Source of the DNA: Mesorhizobium sp. L-2-11
Lineage (GTDB): Bacteria; Pseudomonadota; Alphaproteobacteria; Rhizobiales; Rhizobiaceae
Direction: 5' to 3'
Length of the DNA stretch: 64,000 nucleotides
Assembly (NCBI RefSeq): GCF_016756595.1
Contig: NZ_AP023257.1
Location: 5,472,001 to 5,536,000 of the forward strand
Of this stretch, positions 1 through 9,087 are shown piece by piece (the stretch's first letter is position 1; each line of letters opens with the position of its first letter). Under the pieces are notes generated by a model. That model was not told the DNA's origin, made no database searches, and saw only the letters and a list, made by a program, of their open reading frames with translations. A program made the position numbers and the translations under genes.

Positions 1-802
1 GACTCTGCGCGCCGTAGACATTCAAAACCTCTTCCGCGGGATGGCCGACGAGGAGCGTCAACTGGTGCTTGAGGGTGCGGCGGTTGTGGCTGCCGCGGAC
101 ATAGACATGCGGACCGGTCTCGGCATCTACCGGATTGAGATAGAAGAAGAATTTCAGCATCCGCCAATCGTCGAGATCGAAGTGGTACTTGCCAAGCGAC
201 GCCAGGTTCTTCTCGGCGTCGGACACGGAGCTCGTCGGAAAGCTCCACCAGACCCGCGTGGTGATCAGCTTTGCCTGGCTGCCGAGATAATGGGCGGCGA
301 TGTCGAGAAGCAGCGGATCGCGCTGCACGGTAAGCGCAGCGTTGCAGTCGAGGATCCGCTCGAAAAAGTGGCCGCTGAGCAGGGGACGGCCGAAGTGTTT
401 TTCGGCCTCCGCATGCTTGACCGGCAGGAACTCCAGGCGACGATCGAAATTGCCGAAGCAAGACGTGCGCTTCGCGAAGCTGGCGATTTCCTCGTGGATC
501 GACTGCGGCAGGGCAAGGCCGGAAAAGAGGCCGTCCGAGCGGAGCGCGTCGACCACCGCGTCACGATCGACGCCGGCGAACATTGTTTCCCCGGCTTTTT
601 GTGCGGGTCGAACCGGTTTTGCGCCACGCCAATGCAACCGCCGCGCCGGCATGGTGCGCGCCAGCATGAACATCGGCAGCCATGCCGGATTCTCGCGAAG
701 GTCCGACAGATAGGTCGGTATCCGCACGGCAATGCGGCGCAGCAGGCTGCCGTTTCGAGCGATCGACTCGAGGCTTGCAGCACCGGATTGGTCAGGGGTC
801 AT
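1..802 (-). CDS. Phytanoyl-CoA dioxygenase-like protein, 3' end missing
   Basis: Translating the minus strand from the ATG at 800-802 gives 267 residues without a stop, running off the left edge. The segment YHFDLDDWRML holds an HxD pair like the Fe(II)-binding motif of PhyH-type 2-oxoglutarate dioxygenases. It is followed by FFFYLNPVDAETGPH and VYVRGSH, typical of the jelly-roll core. The distal histidine and the 2OG-binding arginine would lie outside the window. The substrate cannot be told; bacterial PhyH relatives hydroxylate small molecules. An overlapping plus-strand frame (41-820) is a GC-rich shadow without family features. Confidence 0.75.
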   Translation of the reverse strand, partial: MTPDQSGAASLESIARNGSLLRRIAVRIPTYLSDLRENPAWLPMFMLARTMPARRLHWRGAKPVRPAQKAGETMFAGVDRDAVVDALRSDGLFSGLALPQSIHEEIASFAKRTSCFGNFDRRLEFLPVKHAEAEKHFGRPLLSGHFFERILDCNAALTVQRDPLLLDIAAHYLGSQAKLITTRVWWSFPTSSVSDAEKNLASLGKYHFDLDDWRMLKFFFYLNPVDAETGPHVYVRGSHNRRTLKHQLTLLVGHPAEEVLNVYGAQS

Positions 803-1061
803 CAGAATCCTCAGCTATAAGGGGCGCGTCGACGAAGCGTCGGCCGCTCACCGCTCAGGCGATACCCAAACCCATCCGCCCGCATCAAAGGAATGGTAAG
901 CCCCGGTTAGATTTTGTGCGATGCACAATGAATGGGAGTTGTCGCAAACTTTCCGGCAAGCTTGACGGAACATTAAGGCTCGCTGATTTCGCGACAGTGA
1001 GTGTTTCGAGCGAGGTGGAACGAAGAGGTTGCGCACGGTGGAGAAGGCAGCGACGAAGCGA

Positions 1062-1889
1062 TCAAACACCTTCGAGGATGATGATCGTCGGCCGGTCGGG
1101 CAGCGTCTTCAGTGAGACCGTCAGAGATCGGCCGGAGAGGAATTCCACCGCGAAATCGTCGCCCATCCTACCTGTGAACTCACTGATCGGGGTCGAATGG
1201 CGATGCATCGGCAAGATCATCGAGGAATAGAGCCGCGCGGTGATTTCGGTCATCCGGTCGAGCGACAGCGTCATGCCGCCGTCGATAGGCACCATAAGGA
1301 TATCGAGCCGACCGATGGCGCCGTAATGCGCATCCTCCAGCCGGTGGTGCAGATGGCCGAGATGGCCGATGCAGAGTCCCGCCACTTCGAAGATGAAGAT
1401 GGAATTGCCGTCCTTGCCGAGATCGCCGCCATTGCGGATATCCGTCGGCACGTTGCGGATATAGACATCGTCGACGACAAGGGCGTGGCGCGCCGGACCG
1501 CCGTCCGGATTCCAACCGCGCAACACATATTCGATGCCGGGATCGACATGGTCCGAATAGTGCGTGCGGTGGGCCTTGTTCATGGTCACAACGCGGGGCA
1601 GCGGGTCAGCGCCATAGACGCCGGAAAAGTCGGTGGCGATCCTGACGCCGGCGGGTGTCTCGATGACGTAGGTCGAATGGCCGGCATAGGTGATCGTAAC
1701 GTCACCGTCGACGAAAGCCTGGGCCAGCCGAGACGTCTGCCCCTGTGGCGCTGTGAAGCTGGCATAGGTGGCCGACGGCAGCGCGTCAGCGATCGCAACG
1801 CATCTCGACGGCGGCTTCTCTTCCTGGGCCGAAGCGGCGAACGGCCAGAAGGCCATGGTCAGCAGAACGGCAGCAGATAGGCGAAGCAT
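1062..1889 (-). CDS. Secreted MBL-fold metal-dependent hydrolase (UlaG-like)
   Basis: A 275-residue protein with an N-terminal signal peptide (about residues 1-21, ending ASA-QE), so probably periplasmic. GHSTYVIE (about 70-77) is the strand typical of UlaG-like metallo-beta-lactamase-fold proteins. HRTHYSDH (107-114) resembles the HxHxDH metal site with an altered first part. GHLGHLHH near residue 175 supplies further histidines, and D and H residues follow in VPIDGG and MHRHS. The substrate is unknown; the fold covers lactonases and phosphodiesterases. It stands alone, with 259 bases on the upstream-gene side holding no convincing gene. Confidence 0.8.
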   Translation of the reverse strand: MLRLSAAVLLTMAFWPFAASAQEEKPPSRCVAIADALPSATYASFTAPQGQTSRLAQAFVDGDVTITYAGHSTYVIETPAGVRIATDFSGVYGADPLPRVVTMNKAHRTHYSDHVDPGIEYVLRGWNPDGGPARHALVVDDVYIRNVPTDIRNGGDLGKDGNSIFIFEVAGLCIGHLGHLHHRLEDAHYGAIGRLDILMVPIDGGMTLSLDRMTEITARLYSSMILPMHRHSTPISEFTGRMGDDFAVEFLSGRSLTVSLKTLPDRPTIIILEGV

Positions 1890-2059
1890 GACTGCCTCCC
1901 GTGGCAGGACTGGCGCGCTCCTGCCACGATAGCGCTAGCAATCGTGGTGGCTATCGTCGGGACAGTCACGTTTTCGCGAGCGGCGGAGGGACCGAAGTCT
2001 GGACCTTGCGCAACAACTCGCGTGGGGTGGGACGCGCCGGCCTCCCGAATCGCCAGTGA

Positions 2060-2995
2060 TCAGGGCGTCGGACGGAAGACGCCGTTCTCGTCACGCTTGA
2101 GCGGCGCGGTTTGCCGGGAAAGCGGCGCACCAGGCGCTTCGGTGACCGAAACGCCCTCCGTCCAGTCGGCGGGTGCAATCGCGACGTAACGCGCATATCC
2201 GCCTGACCCGCCGAGCGGCTTGGCAAAGCCGATTGTAACCAGCGCCCCGGCCTCTGGCACCTTGTCGAGATTTGCAACGCCTTCTGCCTGCGTGAAATCG
2301 TTGTGAAGCAGCCAATGTTCGCCTTCGAGGTTGGGCGTGGTGTCGGTATCGAGCGGCTCATGGCCATGAAACAGAATCTTCCGTTCCAGATGCAGGAACT
2401 TCAGCGCGGCCAAACTGACGCCTGGAAACGGTTTTTGGTTGAAGCGGGCGGCATCAGACCATTTCCTGTACCAATCCGAACGCACGAAGACGACTGAACC
2501 TTCCGGTATGCGGCCGTGCTGCTTTTCCCACTCCTCAATGTCGGCGACCTGGAGGTGATAGCCTTCGTCAGTCTGCACTTTGCCGCTGATGTCGATGACG
2601 ACGAGCGGCCGCACGGCATAGGTGGCCGGCAGGTCGCTGATCGTCGCGCCAAGCGGGTTCCAATGGGAGGGTGGATCGAGCTGCGTGCCATATTGGTCCG
2701 TCGTCAGCTCGTAGGCGCTCGCAACGAACCCATGCTTGTCGTAGGTGAACTCTTCGCTGGCCTTGACGTAGCCCTCGATGTCCCGACCGGCGATAGCCGG
2801 TTTGAACCGGGCGTTGGCGAAGCCCGGCCATACCGGCTGCACCGGCTCGAAGGCATGGGTCAGATCGATGTACTTGGCCGATTTGAGCGTGTTCTCATAA
2901 ACCGACCAAAGCGACGATTCCTGCGCCTCCGCGATCGCCGGCACTGAGCAAGCGGCTGCCAGCAAGGCGATACGAACGAATATGGATAGATTCAT
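2060..2995 (-). CDS. Secreted cyclase-family hydrolase (kynurenine-formamidase-like)
   Basis: I start it at the ATG at 2993-2995, because GGGAGA lies just upstream and the next residues form a signal peptide (MNLSIFVRIALLAAACSV, ending AEAQ). The open frame extends further to 3097 without a better start. The 311-residue product has the cyclase-family (PF04199) pattern: DLTHAFEPVQPVWPGF near the N terminus, QYGTQLDPPSHW at the metal-site region, and FHGHEPLDTD near the C-terminal part. The usual GTHxDxPxH motif appears here as GTQLDPPSH, so one metal ligand is changed. The substrate is unknown. Confidence 0.8.
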   Translation of the reverse strand: MNLSIFVRIALLAAACSVPAIAEAQESSLWSVYENTLKSAKYIDLTHAFEPVQPVWPGFANARFKPAIAGRDIEGYVKASEEFTYDKHGFVASAYELTTDQYGTQLDPPSHWNPLGATISDLPATYAVRPLVVIDISGKVQTDEGYHLQVADIEEWEKQHGRIPEGSVVFVRSDWYRKWSDAARFNQKPFPGVSLAALKFLHLERKILFHGHEPLDTDTTPNLEGEHWLLHNDFTQAEGVANLDKVPEAGALVTIGFAKPLGGSGGYARYVAIAPADWTEGVSVTEAPGAPLSRQTAPLKRDENGVFRPTP

Positions 2996-3185
2996 CTGCG
3001 ATCTCCCCGAGCTGTCGCCGAGTATCGCGAGTTTCCCGCAGGACGACAAGCATATGCTTCTGCCTAGGAGTATCGCGCCAATGCGGATTTCCAGCATGTC
3101 GCTTTCCGCCCACGGCTTGCGCGCCGCCTCATCCTAACGAAGGATTCGACGTCTCCCTCGCCCGCTATGGGAAGAATGACGACCG

Positions 3186-3692
3186 TCACTTGACCGGCGC
3201 CACCCAGATCTCGGCGTCGAGCCTCCTGGTCGCAAGGCCGCGGGCGATGGCTTCGGCGCTGCGGGCGTTTTTCGATAAGGAAGCGGCCTGACGCTTGCTG
3301 ATCACCAGCCCTTCGGCCAGTGCCCGGTTTCTCGAGAACACGCGCGACAGGAACGGCACGCGACTGCCGCGTGCCCGCGAGAACCGCGCCGGCATGGTTT
3401 GCCTGGCGGTGTGGGCGACGACCTCGTCGATCCAGCCCTCGCCCAACCGCGCGCCCGGCTCCAGCAGCAGCAGCCAGTCGCCCTTGGCCTGCCTGATGCC
3501 GGCAGCAATGCCGCCGCTCGCCACATAAAGGCAGCCGGCATGTTCGGCAACACGGTGCGTCTGGTCGGTCGAGCCGGTGTCGCAGACGATGACATCGCGC
3601 ACCACGCCCTCGACCGCGCCGCCGATCAGCGAGGCGAGCGTGCGGGCCAATCTTTCCTCGTCATTCATGGTCTGGATGAGAACGCTGAGCAT
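3186..3692 (-). CDS. Short family 2 glycosyltransferase-like protein
   Basis: 168 residues. It begins SVLIQTMNDEERLARTL, the first beta strand of GT-A glycosyltransferases, and has VIVCDTGSTDQT (about 34-45) for nucleotide-sugar binding. KGDWLLLLEPGARL stands where the DxD motif is usually found, but no clear DxD is visible, so activity is uncertain. It is shorter than typical GT2 enzymes (200-300 residues), matching the small glycosyltransferases seen in rhizobia. It is transcribed divergently from the radical SAM gene at 3898. Confidence 0.7.
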   Translation of the reverse strand: MLSVLIQTMNDEERLARTLASLIGGAVEGVVRDVIVCDTGSTDQTHRVAEHAGCLYVASGGIAAGIRQAKGDWLLLLEPGARLGEGWIDEVVAHTARQTMPARFSRARGSRVPFLSRVFSRNRALAEGLVISKRQAASLSKNARSAEAIARGLATRRLDAEIWVAPVK

Positions 3693-3897
3693 CGTTAGCC
3701 GAATAGCGGAAAGCCGGGCGCAGCGCCAGTTTTTGCGTCGCCCCTAAAAAATGTTCTTGCTTTGTTCTCCAAGGCTGAATAGGATTATTTTCATGAACAG
3801 AGCGATTCGACAGCCGGCCGACAGTCCCTGGGAGAGGGCGAAAATGGAACAGATCGTACGTGCCGACATTGCTGCCTTTGGGGCTGGAAGAGCCGAG

Positions 3898-4998
3898 ATG
3901 GCCAATGCAATGATCGAGCAGAGTGGCGTCCGTATCCGCCCGGAGCGTAATCGCGGCCGGTCCGCCGGCATCAACCCGTCCGGCCGGTTCGAACCGGTCA
4001 GCCGGCATGTGTTCGACGATGGCTGGAATTCGCTCGAGGAGCTGCCACCGTTCAAGACCGAGGTGCAGGTCGAGAAGCCGCGCACCATCATCACCCGCAA
4101 CGAATCGCCCGACATTTCCTTCGACCGCTCGATTAACCCGTATCGCGGCTGCGAACATGGCTGCGTCTATTGCTTCGCGCGGCCGACGCACAGCTTCATG
4201 GGCCTGTCGCCGGGACTGGATTTCGAATCGAAGCTGTTCGCCAAGCCGGATGCGGCGCGGCTGCTCGACAAGGAATTGTCGAAGGACGGCTACCAGCCGC
4301 GCACCATTGCCATCGGCACCAACACCGATCCCTACCAGCCGATCGAGAAGCAGTACCGGATCATGCGCGAGATCCTCGAAGTGCTGGAGGCGCGCGGCCA
4401 CCCAGTCGGCATCGTCACCAAATCCGCGCTGGTGACGCGCGACATCGACATTCTGTCGCGCATGGCCGAACGCGGGCTGGCCAAGGTGGCGCTGTCGGTG
4501 ACGACGCTCGACCGTATGCTGGCCAGAACGATGGAGCCGCGCGCGTCGACACCGACCAAGCGGCTGGAGGCGATCAGGCAGCTTTCGGATGCCGGCATTC
4601 CGGCCTCGGTCATGGTCGCTCCTATCATCCCCGGCCTGACCGATCAGGAGATGGAACGCATCCTCGATTCGGCACGTGCGGCAGGAGCGCGCGAGGCCGG
4701 CTACGTCCTGCTGCGCCTGCCGCTGGAGGTCGCGCCGATCGTCAAGGATTGGCTGCTGCGTCATTATCCGGACCGCTACCGTCACGTCATGTCGCTGATC
4801 CGCTCGATGCGCGACGGCAAGGATTACGATTCGGAATGGGGCAAGCGCATGAAAGGCTCCGGCCCCTATGCCTGGCAGATCGGCAGACGCTTCGAGATCG
4901 CCGCCAAGCGGCTTGGCCTCAACGCCGAGCGGCGGTCGCTCAGGACCGACCAGTTCGTCGCCGCAGCCAAGGCAACCGAGCAACTGATGCTGCTTTGA
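3898..4998 (+). CDS. PA0069-family radical SAM protein
   Basis: 366 residues from the ATG at 3898, chosen because GGAAGA precedes it by 9 bases and the protein then has the usual family length; the open frame reaches back to 3751. CEHGCVYC (Cys85, Cys89, Cys92) is the CxxxCxxC motif that binds the 4Fe-4S cluster and S-adenosylmethionine. [13 protein letters not shown] and [12 protein letters not shown] are characteristic of the spore-photolyase-like/PA0069 group. The reaction is not established. rnhB follows after 155 bases. Confidence 0.88.
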   Translation: MANAMIEQSGVRIRPERNRGRSAGINPSGRFEPVSRHVFDDGWNSLEELPPFKTEVQVEKPRTIITRNESPDISFDRSINPYRGCEHGCVYCFARPTHSFMGLSPGLDFESKLFAKPDAARLLDKELSKDGYQPRTIAIGTNTDPYQPIEKQYRIMREILEVLEARGHPVGIVTKSALVTRDIDILSRMAERGLAKVALSVTTLDRMLARTMEPRASTPTKRLEAIRQLSDAGIPASVMVAPIIPGLTDQEMERILDSARAAGAREAGYVLLRLPLEVAPIVKDWLLRHYPDRYRHVMSLIRSMRDGKDYDSEWGKRMKGSGPYAWQIGRRFEIAAKRLGLNAERRSLRTDQFVAAAKATEQLMLL

Positions 4999-5153
4999 AG
5001 ACATCGTCTGCCGCCGCTGCCGGCGGCAGACGAAAAAATCCCGTCCGGCCTGTCCTGTCCCCGGGCTTGCAGACGGTGCCCTCCGGGTCCGGTGCCTCAC
5101 CCGACCCGGAGGGGCTTGCGGAGAATCGGAGCCGATGCGAACCTCGCCGCAAC

Positions 5154-5849
5154 ATGGCTCGCGCGCGTTCTGATTCTCCGCTTCTCTTCGAAATCGTTGA
5201 GAGACCCGATTTCTCCTTCGAGACCAAGGCGATGGCCGAAGGCCTGTGGCCGGTGGCGGGAATGGACGAGGCCGGGCGCGGCCCACTCGCCGGGCCGGTC
5301 GTCGCGGCAGCGGTAGTGCTCGATCCCGCCAACATTCCCGACGGTCTCGACGATTCCAAGCGGCTCAGCCACCTGCAGCGCGAGGCGCTGTTCCTGAAAA
5401 TCCTCGGCTCCGCTCTTGGCGTGTCGATGGCCTCGGTCGGCGCGGAAGGTATCGATGGCAGCAATATTCTCAAGGCCAGCCTCGAGGCGATGCGCCGCGC
5501 CTTGGTCGGGCTCTCGGTGCAGCCAAAGCTGGCCCTGGCCGACGGCCGCGACGTGCCGCCCGGACTGCCATGCGAAGGGAAAGCGCTGATCAAGGGCGAC
5601 CAGCGCTCCCAGTCGATCGCCGCCGCCTCGATCGTCGCCAAGGTGATGCGCGACCGCATGATGTGCGGCTGCGGCAGCCATCACGCGGATTACGGTTTCG
5701 AGCTCCATATGGGCTACGCCACGGTGCGCCACCGCACGGCGATCGAGCTGCATGGACCGGTGGCGCGGCTGCACCGCGCGTCCTTCGCACCGTTCCGGCT
5801 CGACGGCACCGAACTGCCGGACGAAGAGAGTTTTACGGGCCTGGATTGA
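5154..5849 (+). CDS. rnhB: Ribonuclease HII
   Basis: RNase HII removes RNA from RNA-DNA hybrids and excises misincorporated ribonucleotides in the cytoplasm. The 231-residue protein starts at ATG 5154 and has [15 protein letters not shown] (Asp38, Glu39), the family signature. LALADGRD (Asp130) and [17 protein letters not shown] (Asp149) complete the four acidic metal ligands. [13 protein letters not shown] and HRASFAPF match the C-terminal part. The open frame continues upstream inside the radical SAM gene, but that is a shadow. A 12-bp inverted repeat (5005-5032) lies between the two genes. Confidence 0.95.
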   Translation: MARARSDSPLLFEIVERPDFSFETKAMAEGLWPVAGMDEAGRGPLAGPVVAAAVVLDPANIPDGLDDSKRLSHLQREALFLKILGSALGVSMASVGAEGIDGSNILKASLEAMRRALVGLSVQPKLALADGRDVPPGLPCEGKALIKGDQRSQSIAAASIVAKVMRDRMMCGCGSHHADYGFELHMGYATVRHRTAIELHGPVARLHRASFAPFRLDGTELPDEESFTGLD

Positions 5850-5861
5850 GGCGATGGGCCT

Positions 5862-6074
5862 GCGCGATTGGCGAAGGCGGTCAAGTGCGTAATCTCCCCC
5901 CTTGAGGGGGAGATGGCCGGCAGGCCAGAGGGGGTAGCCGCGCGTGAAGCGCCAACCTCCTCTTTCGCCTCCACATGGCGTCGCGCCGGGACGTACCGAC
6001 CCCCTCTGTCGCCTTCGGCGACATCTCCCCCTCAAGGGGGGAAATTACGCGCTCAGCCGCTTTCGCCAATGCGC
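5862..6074. repeat. RIME-like palindromic mosaic repeat
   Basis: The two ends are long imperfect inverted copies: GCGCGATTGGCGAAGGCGG near 5862 against the complement of the bases ending at 6074. Inside each arm is a CTCCCCCCTTGAGGGGGAG block (5892-5913 and 6023-6043) able to form its own hairpin. This arrangement matches the Rhizobium-specific intergenic mosaic elements. It sits between the convergent rnhB and atp operon ends, a typical place. A related copy lies at 21689-21848. Confidence 0.8.
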
Positions 6075-6103
6075 AAAAAAAGCCGCCAGGTTTCCCGGGC
6101 GGC
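6075..6103 (-). terminator. Rho-independent terminator of the F0 atp operon
   Basis: Read on the minus strand downstream of atpF, a GCCGCC...GGCGGC stem (6082-6087 with 6098-6103) and a short loop are followed by seven T residues (A7 at 6075-6081 on the plus strand). It lies 29 bases after the atpF stop codon. Confidence 0.85.
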
Positions 6104-6131
6104 CTTCGATGAAATTTCTCGATGAAATCCC

Positions 6132-6623
6132 TTAATTCAGCCTGGACTTGACGTCCTGAAGCGAGGCCTGGAACAGGTCGGCGCCCGCCTTGGCGTCAAT
6201 CTTGGCGGCGAGCAGCGTGCGGGCGGCTTCGACGGCGATATCGACGGCACTGGCGCGCACTTCGCCGATCGCCTCGCGCTCGGCCTGACCGATCTTCTGT
6301 TCTGCAAGTGCGGTGCGCCGGGCGACATAGTCCTCGGTCTTCTTGTGCGCCTCGGCAGCCAGCATGTCGGCCTCGCGCTTGGCGGCGGCGACGATGTCGG
6401 CGGCCTCCTGCTCGGCTTCCTTGCGCTTGCGCTGGTATTGGCCGAGCAGTTGCTGGGCCTCCTCGCGCAGCCGGCGCGCTTCTTCAAGCTCGTTGCTGAT
6501 CTTGTCGGCGCGGGCGTCGAGCGCCTTGGCGATCAGCTTAGGCACCTTGACGTAGACGGCAATGCCCAGAAAAATGACGAGGGCAACGGTGGCCCAAAGC
6601 GTCGCGAGTGATGTGGCGTCCAT
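6132..6623 (-). CDS. atpF: ATP synthase F0 subunit b
   Basis: Peripheral-stalk subunit of the F0F1 ATP synthase in the inner membrane, 163 residues from the ATG at 6621-6623, preceded by GGAG. A single N-terminal membrane helix (SLATLWATVALVIFLGIAVY) is followed by a charged alanine/glutamate-rich coiled coil (EEARRLREEAQQLLGQYQ onward) that reaches F1. The open frame extends upstream to 6695 but overlaps atpF', so the shorter start is preferred. It is the last gene of the operon and is followed by a terminator. Confidence 0.95.
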   Translation of the reverse strand: MDATSLATLWATVALVIFLGIAVYVKVPKLIAKALDARADKISNELEEARRLREEAQQLLGQYQRKRKEAEQEAADIVAAAKREADMLAAEAHKKTEDYVARRTALAEQKIGQAEREAIGEVRASAVDIAVEAARTLLAAKIDAKAGADLFQASLQDVKSRLN

Positions 6624-6633
6624 GATGCGCTCC

Positions 6634-7233
6634 TCACCGGGCCACGGATTTGACGGCTGCCGCGATCTCGGCCTTGCTGGCCTTGCCGCCGACAAGCGCC
6701 TCGACGATTGCCGAAGCCGTGTCCTCGGCGATCGTGCCGACTTCCTTCATGGCATTGGCCTTGATGGTCGAAATGCGAGCCTCGGCTTCGCCAAGCTTCT
6801 GGTCAAGCGCTGCCTCGACCTTCTTGCGGGCGGCTTCGGCTTCCGCCTTGGCGGCATCGTTGGCTTGCTGGCCGATCGCATTGGCCTTGGTCTTGGCCTC
6901 CGCCAGTTCCTGCTCATAGGCGGCAACGGCGGCATCGGCCTCGCCCTTCAGCCTGGCGGCATGGTCGAGATCCTGGGTGATGCGATCGTTGCGGACATCG
7001 ATGATGCCGCCGACACGCGGCATCACCACCTTCTTCAGGAACAGGTAGAACAGCCCAAAGGTGATCGCCAGCCACACAAGCTGCGACGGGAATGTCGCCG
7101 GATCGAATGGCGGGAACACGCCGTGCGCCTCGGCAGGCACACCGGTGCCGGAATGCGTATCGCCTTCCGTGCCGGTATGGCCGCCTTCGACGGCGGGCGC
7201 GGACTCTTGCGCAAAGGCAGATGTCACGAACAT
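6634..7233 (-). CDS. atpF': ATP synthase F0 subunit b'
   Basis: 199 residues. Alphaproteobacteria and cyanobacteria use a heterodimeric b/b' stalk instead of a b2 homodimer. The N-terminal 40 residues are an unstructured alanine/glycine-rich extension. The membrane helix FPSQLVWLAITFGLFYLFLK is followed by VVMPRVGGIIDVRNDRI, the conserved b' junction, and a long coiled coil to the C terminus. It sits 10 bases upstream of atpF and 77 bases downstream of atpE, in the same operon. Confidence 0.93.
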   Translation of the reverse strand: MFVTSAFAQESAPAVEGGHTGTEGDTHSGTGVPAEAHGVFPPFDPATFPSQLVWLAITFGLFYLFLKKVVMPRVGGIIDVRNDRITQDLDHAARLKGEADAAVAAYEQELAEAKTKANAIGQQANDAAKAEAEAARKKVEAALDQKLGEAEARISTIKANAMKEVGTIAEDTASAIVEALVGGKASKAEIAAAVKSVAR

Positions 7234-7310
7234 GGACTATCCCCTGATGTCAGGCCTGCCGCCGATTTGCGGCCGGCCCTTGCAATTGCCAATGTTAGCC
7301 GAACAAGGGC

Positions 7311-7535
7311 TCAGCCGAACAGGGCCAAAAGCGCGATGAGCAGGGAGAAAATGCCCAGCGCTTCAGTCACGGCGAAGCCGAAGATCAGGCGGCCGAACTG
7401 GCCATCCGCGGCCGACGGGTTGCGCAATGCGCCCGCCAGATAGCTGCCGAAGATGTTGCCAAGGCCAATACCGGCGCCACCCATGCCGAGGCATGCGATG
7501 CCGGCGCCGATGAACTTTGCTGCTTCTGCTTCCAT
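7311..7535 (-). CDS. atpE: ATP synthase F0 subunit c
   Basis: The 74-residue proteolipid of the rotating c-ring. Two hydrophobic helices are joined by the polar loop [10 protein letters not shown], and the proton-carrying carboxylate is Glu58 in [15 protein letters not shown]. The glycine-rich first helix ([15 protein letters not shown]) is typical of ring packing. It lies between atpB and atpF' on the minus strand. Glutamate at the ion site, without a sodium-ligand pattern, suggests proton coupling. Confidence 0.96.
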   Translation of the reverse strand: MEAEAAKFIGAGIACLGMGGAGIGLGNIFGSYLAGALRNPSAADGQFGRLIFGFAVTEALGIFSLLIALLALFG

Positions 7536-7617
7536 GTGTTCAACTCCTTTGGATCTAAAAATTCCGTTGCGATTTCTATCCCGGCAGCGGGGCCGGAAAC
7601 TCTTGGGTCAACCTGGG

Positions 7618-8376
7618 TCAGTGCCCGGGATGCAGGGCGTCGTTCAGATACATGCAGGTCAGCACGGCAAAGACGTAGGCCTGCAGGAAGGCGACCAGCA
7701 GTTCCAGCGCCGTTAGCGCCACGGCCATCGCCAGCGGCAGAACCGATCCGGCAATGCCGAGCGTGCCAAGCGCGCTCAAGCTCACCACGAAGCCCGAGAA
7801 CACCTTCAGCGTGATGTGGCCGGCCAGCATGTTGGCGAACAGACGAACGGAGAGGCTGACCGGACGCGAAACGAAGGAAATCACCTCGATCAGCACCACC
7901 AACGGCAGCAGGTAAACCGGCACGCCATGCGGGACGAACAGTTTCAGGAAACCAAGGCCATGCTTCATGAAGCCGTAGACGACGACGGTTCCGATCACCA
8001 GCGCGGCAAGGCCGAAGGTGACGATGATATGGCTGGTGACGGTGAAGAAATATGGAAAAAGACCGAGCAGATTGGCAACGAGCACGAACATGAACAAGGA
8101 AAATACCAAGGGAAAGAACTTCATCCCTTGGGTTCCGGCTGCTTCCCTCAGCATGTTGCCGACGAATTCGTAGGCCATTTCCGAAACCGACTGAAGACGG
8201 CTGGGAACGAGGCTGCGGCTCGAGGTGCTGAGATAGAGGAACGCCGAGGCAACGGCGACAGTCGCGACCATGAAGAGCGCCGAATTGGTGAACGACAGGT
8301 CGTAGCCGCCGATCTCGATCGGAATCAGCTTGTTGATATGGAACTGGTGGATCGGATCGACCTTGTCAGCAGCCAC
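7618..8376 (-). CDS. atpB: ATP synthase F0 subunit a
   Basis: 252-residue multi-spanning stator subunit that forms the proton half-channels with the c-ring. The essential arginine is Arg178 in [34 protein letters not shown] and the closing [16 protein letters not shown] are the other conserved membrane segments. The N terminus ([17 protein letters not shown]) is the usual alphaproteobacterial form. It follows atpI and precedes atpE. Confidence 0.96.
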   Translation of the reverse strand: MAADKVDPIHQFHINKLIPIEIGGYDLSFTNSALFMVATVAVASAFLYLSTSSRSLVPSRLQSVSEMAYEFVGNMLREAAGTQGMKFFPLVFSLFMFVLVANLLGLFPYFFTVTSHIIVTFGLAALVIGTVVVYGFMKHGLGFLKLFVPHGVPVYLLPLVVLIEVISFVSRPVSLSVRLFANMLAGHITLKVFSGFVVSLSALGTLGIAGSVLPLAMAVALTALELLVAFLQAYVFAVLTCMYLNDALHPGH

Positions 8377-8446
8377 TTTAAATCCCCGTCAAAGCCGCGC
8401 GCGGCTTTTGTGTCCTGTTCACTGCGCCGGCAAGCGGCGCCTCAAG

Positions 8447-8845
8447 TCATTCTTTCGGATCGCGGGTTTTGTCGCCCTGTCCGAATTCCGCCATCAGTCC
8501 CGCGGAGCGCAGGACATTGAGCACGCCAGCGCCAAAACCGAGCAGCAAAAAAACGATCAGACCCCATGGCGATGTCCCCGCCACACGGTCGATGATCCAG
8601 CCAAGACCAGCACCAACCACTATCCCGGCGATGAACTCGCTGGATAACTTGAGCGCCTGGCCATATCCGGCCGCACTGCCCGCTTTCGCGTCGTCTTTCC
8701 CCTCGAGCCGGTCCGGCCGCCTTGTCGCAAGCGATGCTTCAAGGTCGCGCCGGCGGCGCTCAAGATCGTCGTCGCGGATATCGGCTTGACGCTGTTTGCC
8801 GCGGCCGGTTTCTCCGGTTCCGTCTGGCCCATTCTCGTCGGCCAT
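8447..8845 (-). CDS. atpI: AtpI, F0F1 assembly protein
   Basis: 132 residues and first gene of the F0 operon. AtpI-family proteins help c-ring assembly or magnesium supply and are not part of the finished enzyme. The N-terminal half is highly charged (DDDLERRRRDLEASLATRRP). The C-terminal half has two membrane helices, SSEFIAGIVVGAGLGWIIDR and GLIVFLLLGFGAGVLNVLR, with the family's FxxGxxxGxxxGxxxD pattern. The F1 genes are not in the window, as expected for the split arrangement of alphaproteobacteria. Confidence 0.92.
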   Translation of the reverse strand: MADENGPDGTGETGRGKQRQADIRDDDLERRRRDLEASLATRRPDRLEGKDDAKAGSAAGYGQALKLSSEFIAGIVVGAGLGWIIDRVAGTSPWGLIVFLLLGFGAGVLNVLRSAGLMAEFGQGDKTRDPKE

Positions 8846-9087
8846 CGCAACCCCTTTGCCCGGTCAGATCGTCACCGTCCGTCCGCTCTTAAGTCGCCGG
8901 CAACATAGTTAGAGGGTCCCCGCCCGTCAAGCCACGGGCAGGACTTCAGCCTCAAGTATTTTTCCAATGAAAATCAAGAGCTTGCCAGGGTGCGACATCG
9001 TGCCCGCTACTGCCGCTGGCGTACCGCGACCGAATCCCCGCGGCGACGGGTGTTCGATCGGCCGCGGCCGGGGCCTTGCCGGAGCGC

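Noticed and set aside
41..820. 259-residue plus-strand open frame at the left edge
   Set aside because: The minus-strand frame encodes a recognisable dioxygenase fold, and the plus-strand product has no family features.
848..1069. 73-residue minus-strand frame
   Set aside because: No ribosome-binding site, no domain, and composition like other shadows.
1197..1880. Plus-strand frame opposite the MBL-fold gene
   Set aside because: It is antisense to a clear enzyme with a signal peptide and metal motifs.
5005..5032. 12-bp inverted repeat as a terminator
   Set aside because: The stem is perfect, but the adjacent run is A on the plus strand rather than T after the stem, so it is not an intrinsic terminator for either strand.
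3661..5286. 541-residue minus-strand frame
   Set aside because: It is antisense to the radical SAM and rnhB genes, both strongly supported.
4170..5849. 559-residue plus-strand frame including rnhB
   Set aside because: Only the last 231 residues are RNase HII; the upstream part is out of frame with the radical SAM gene.
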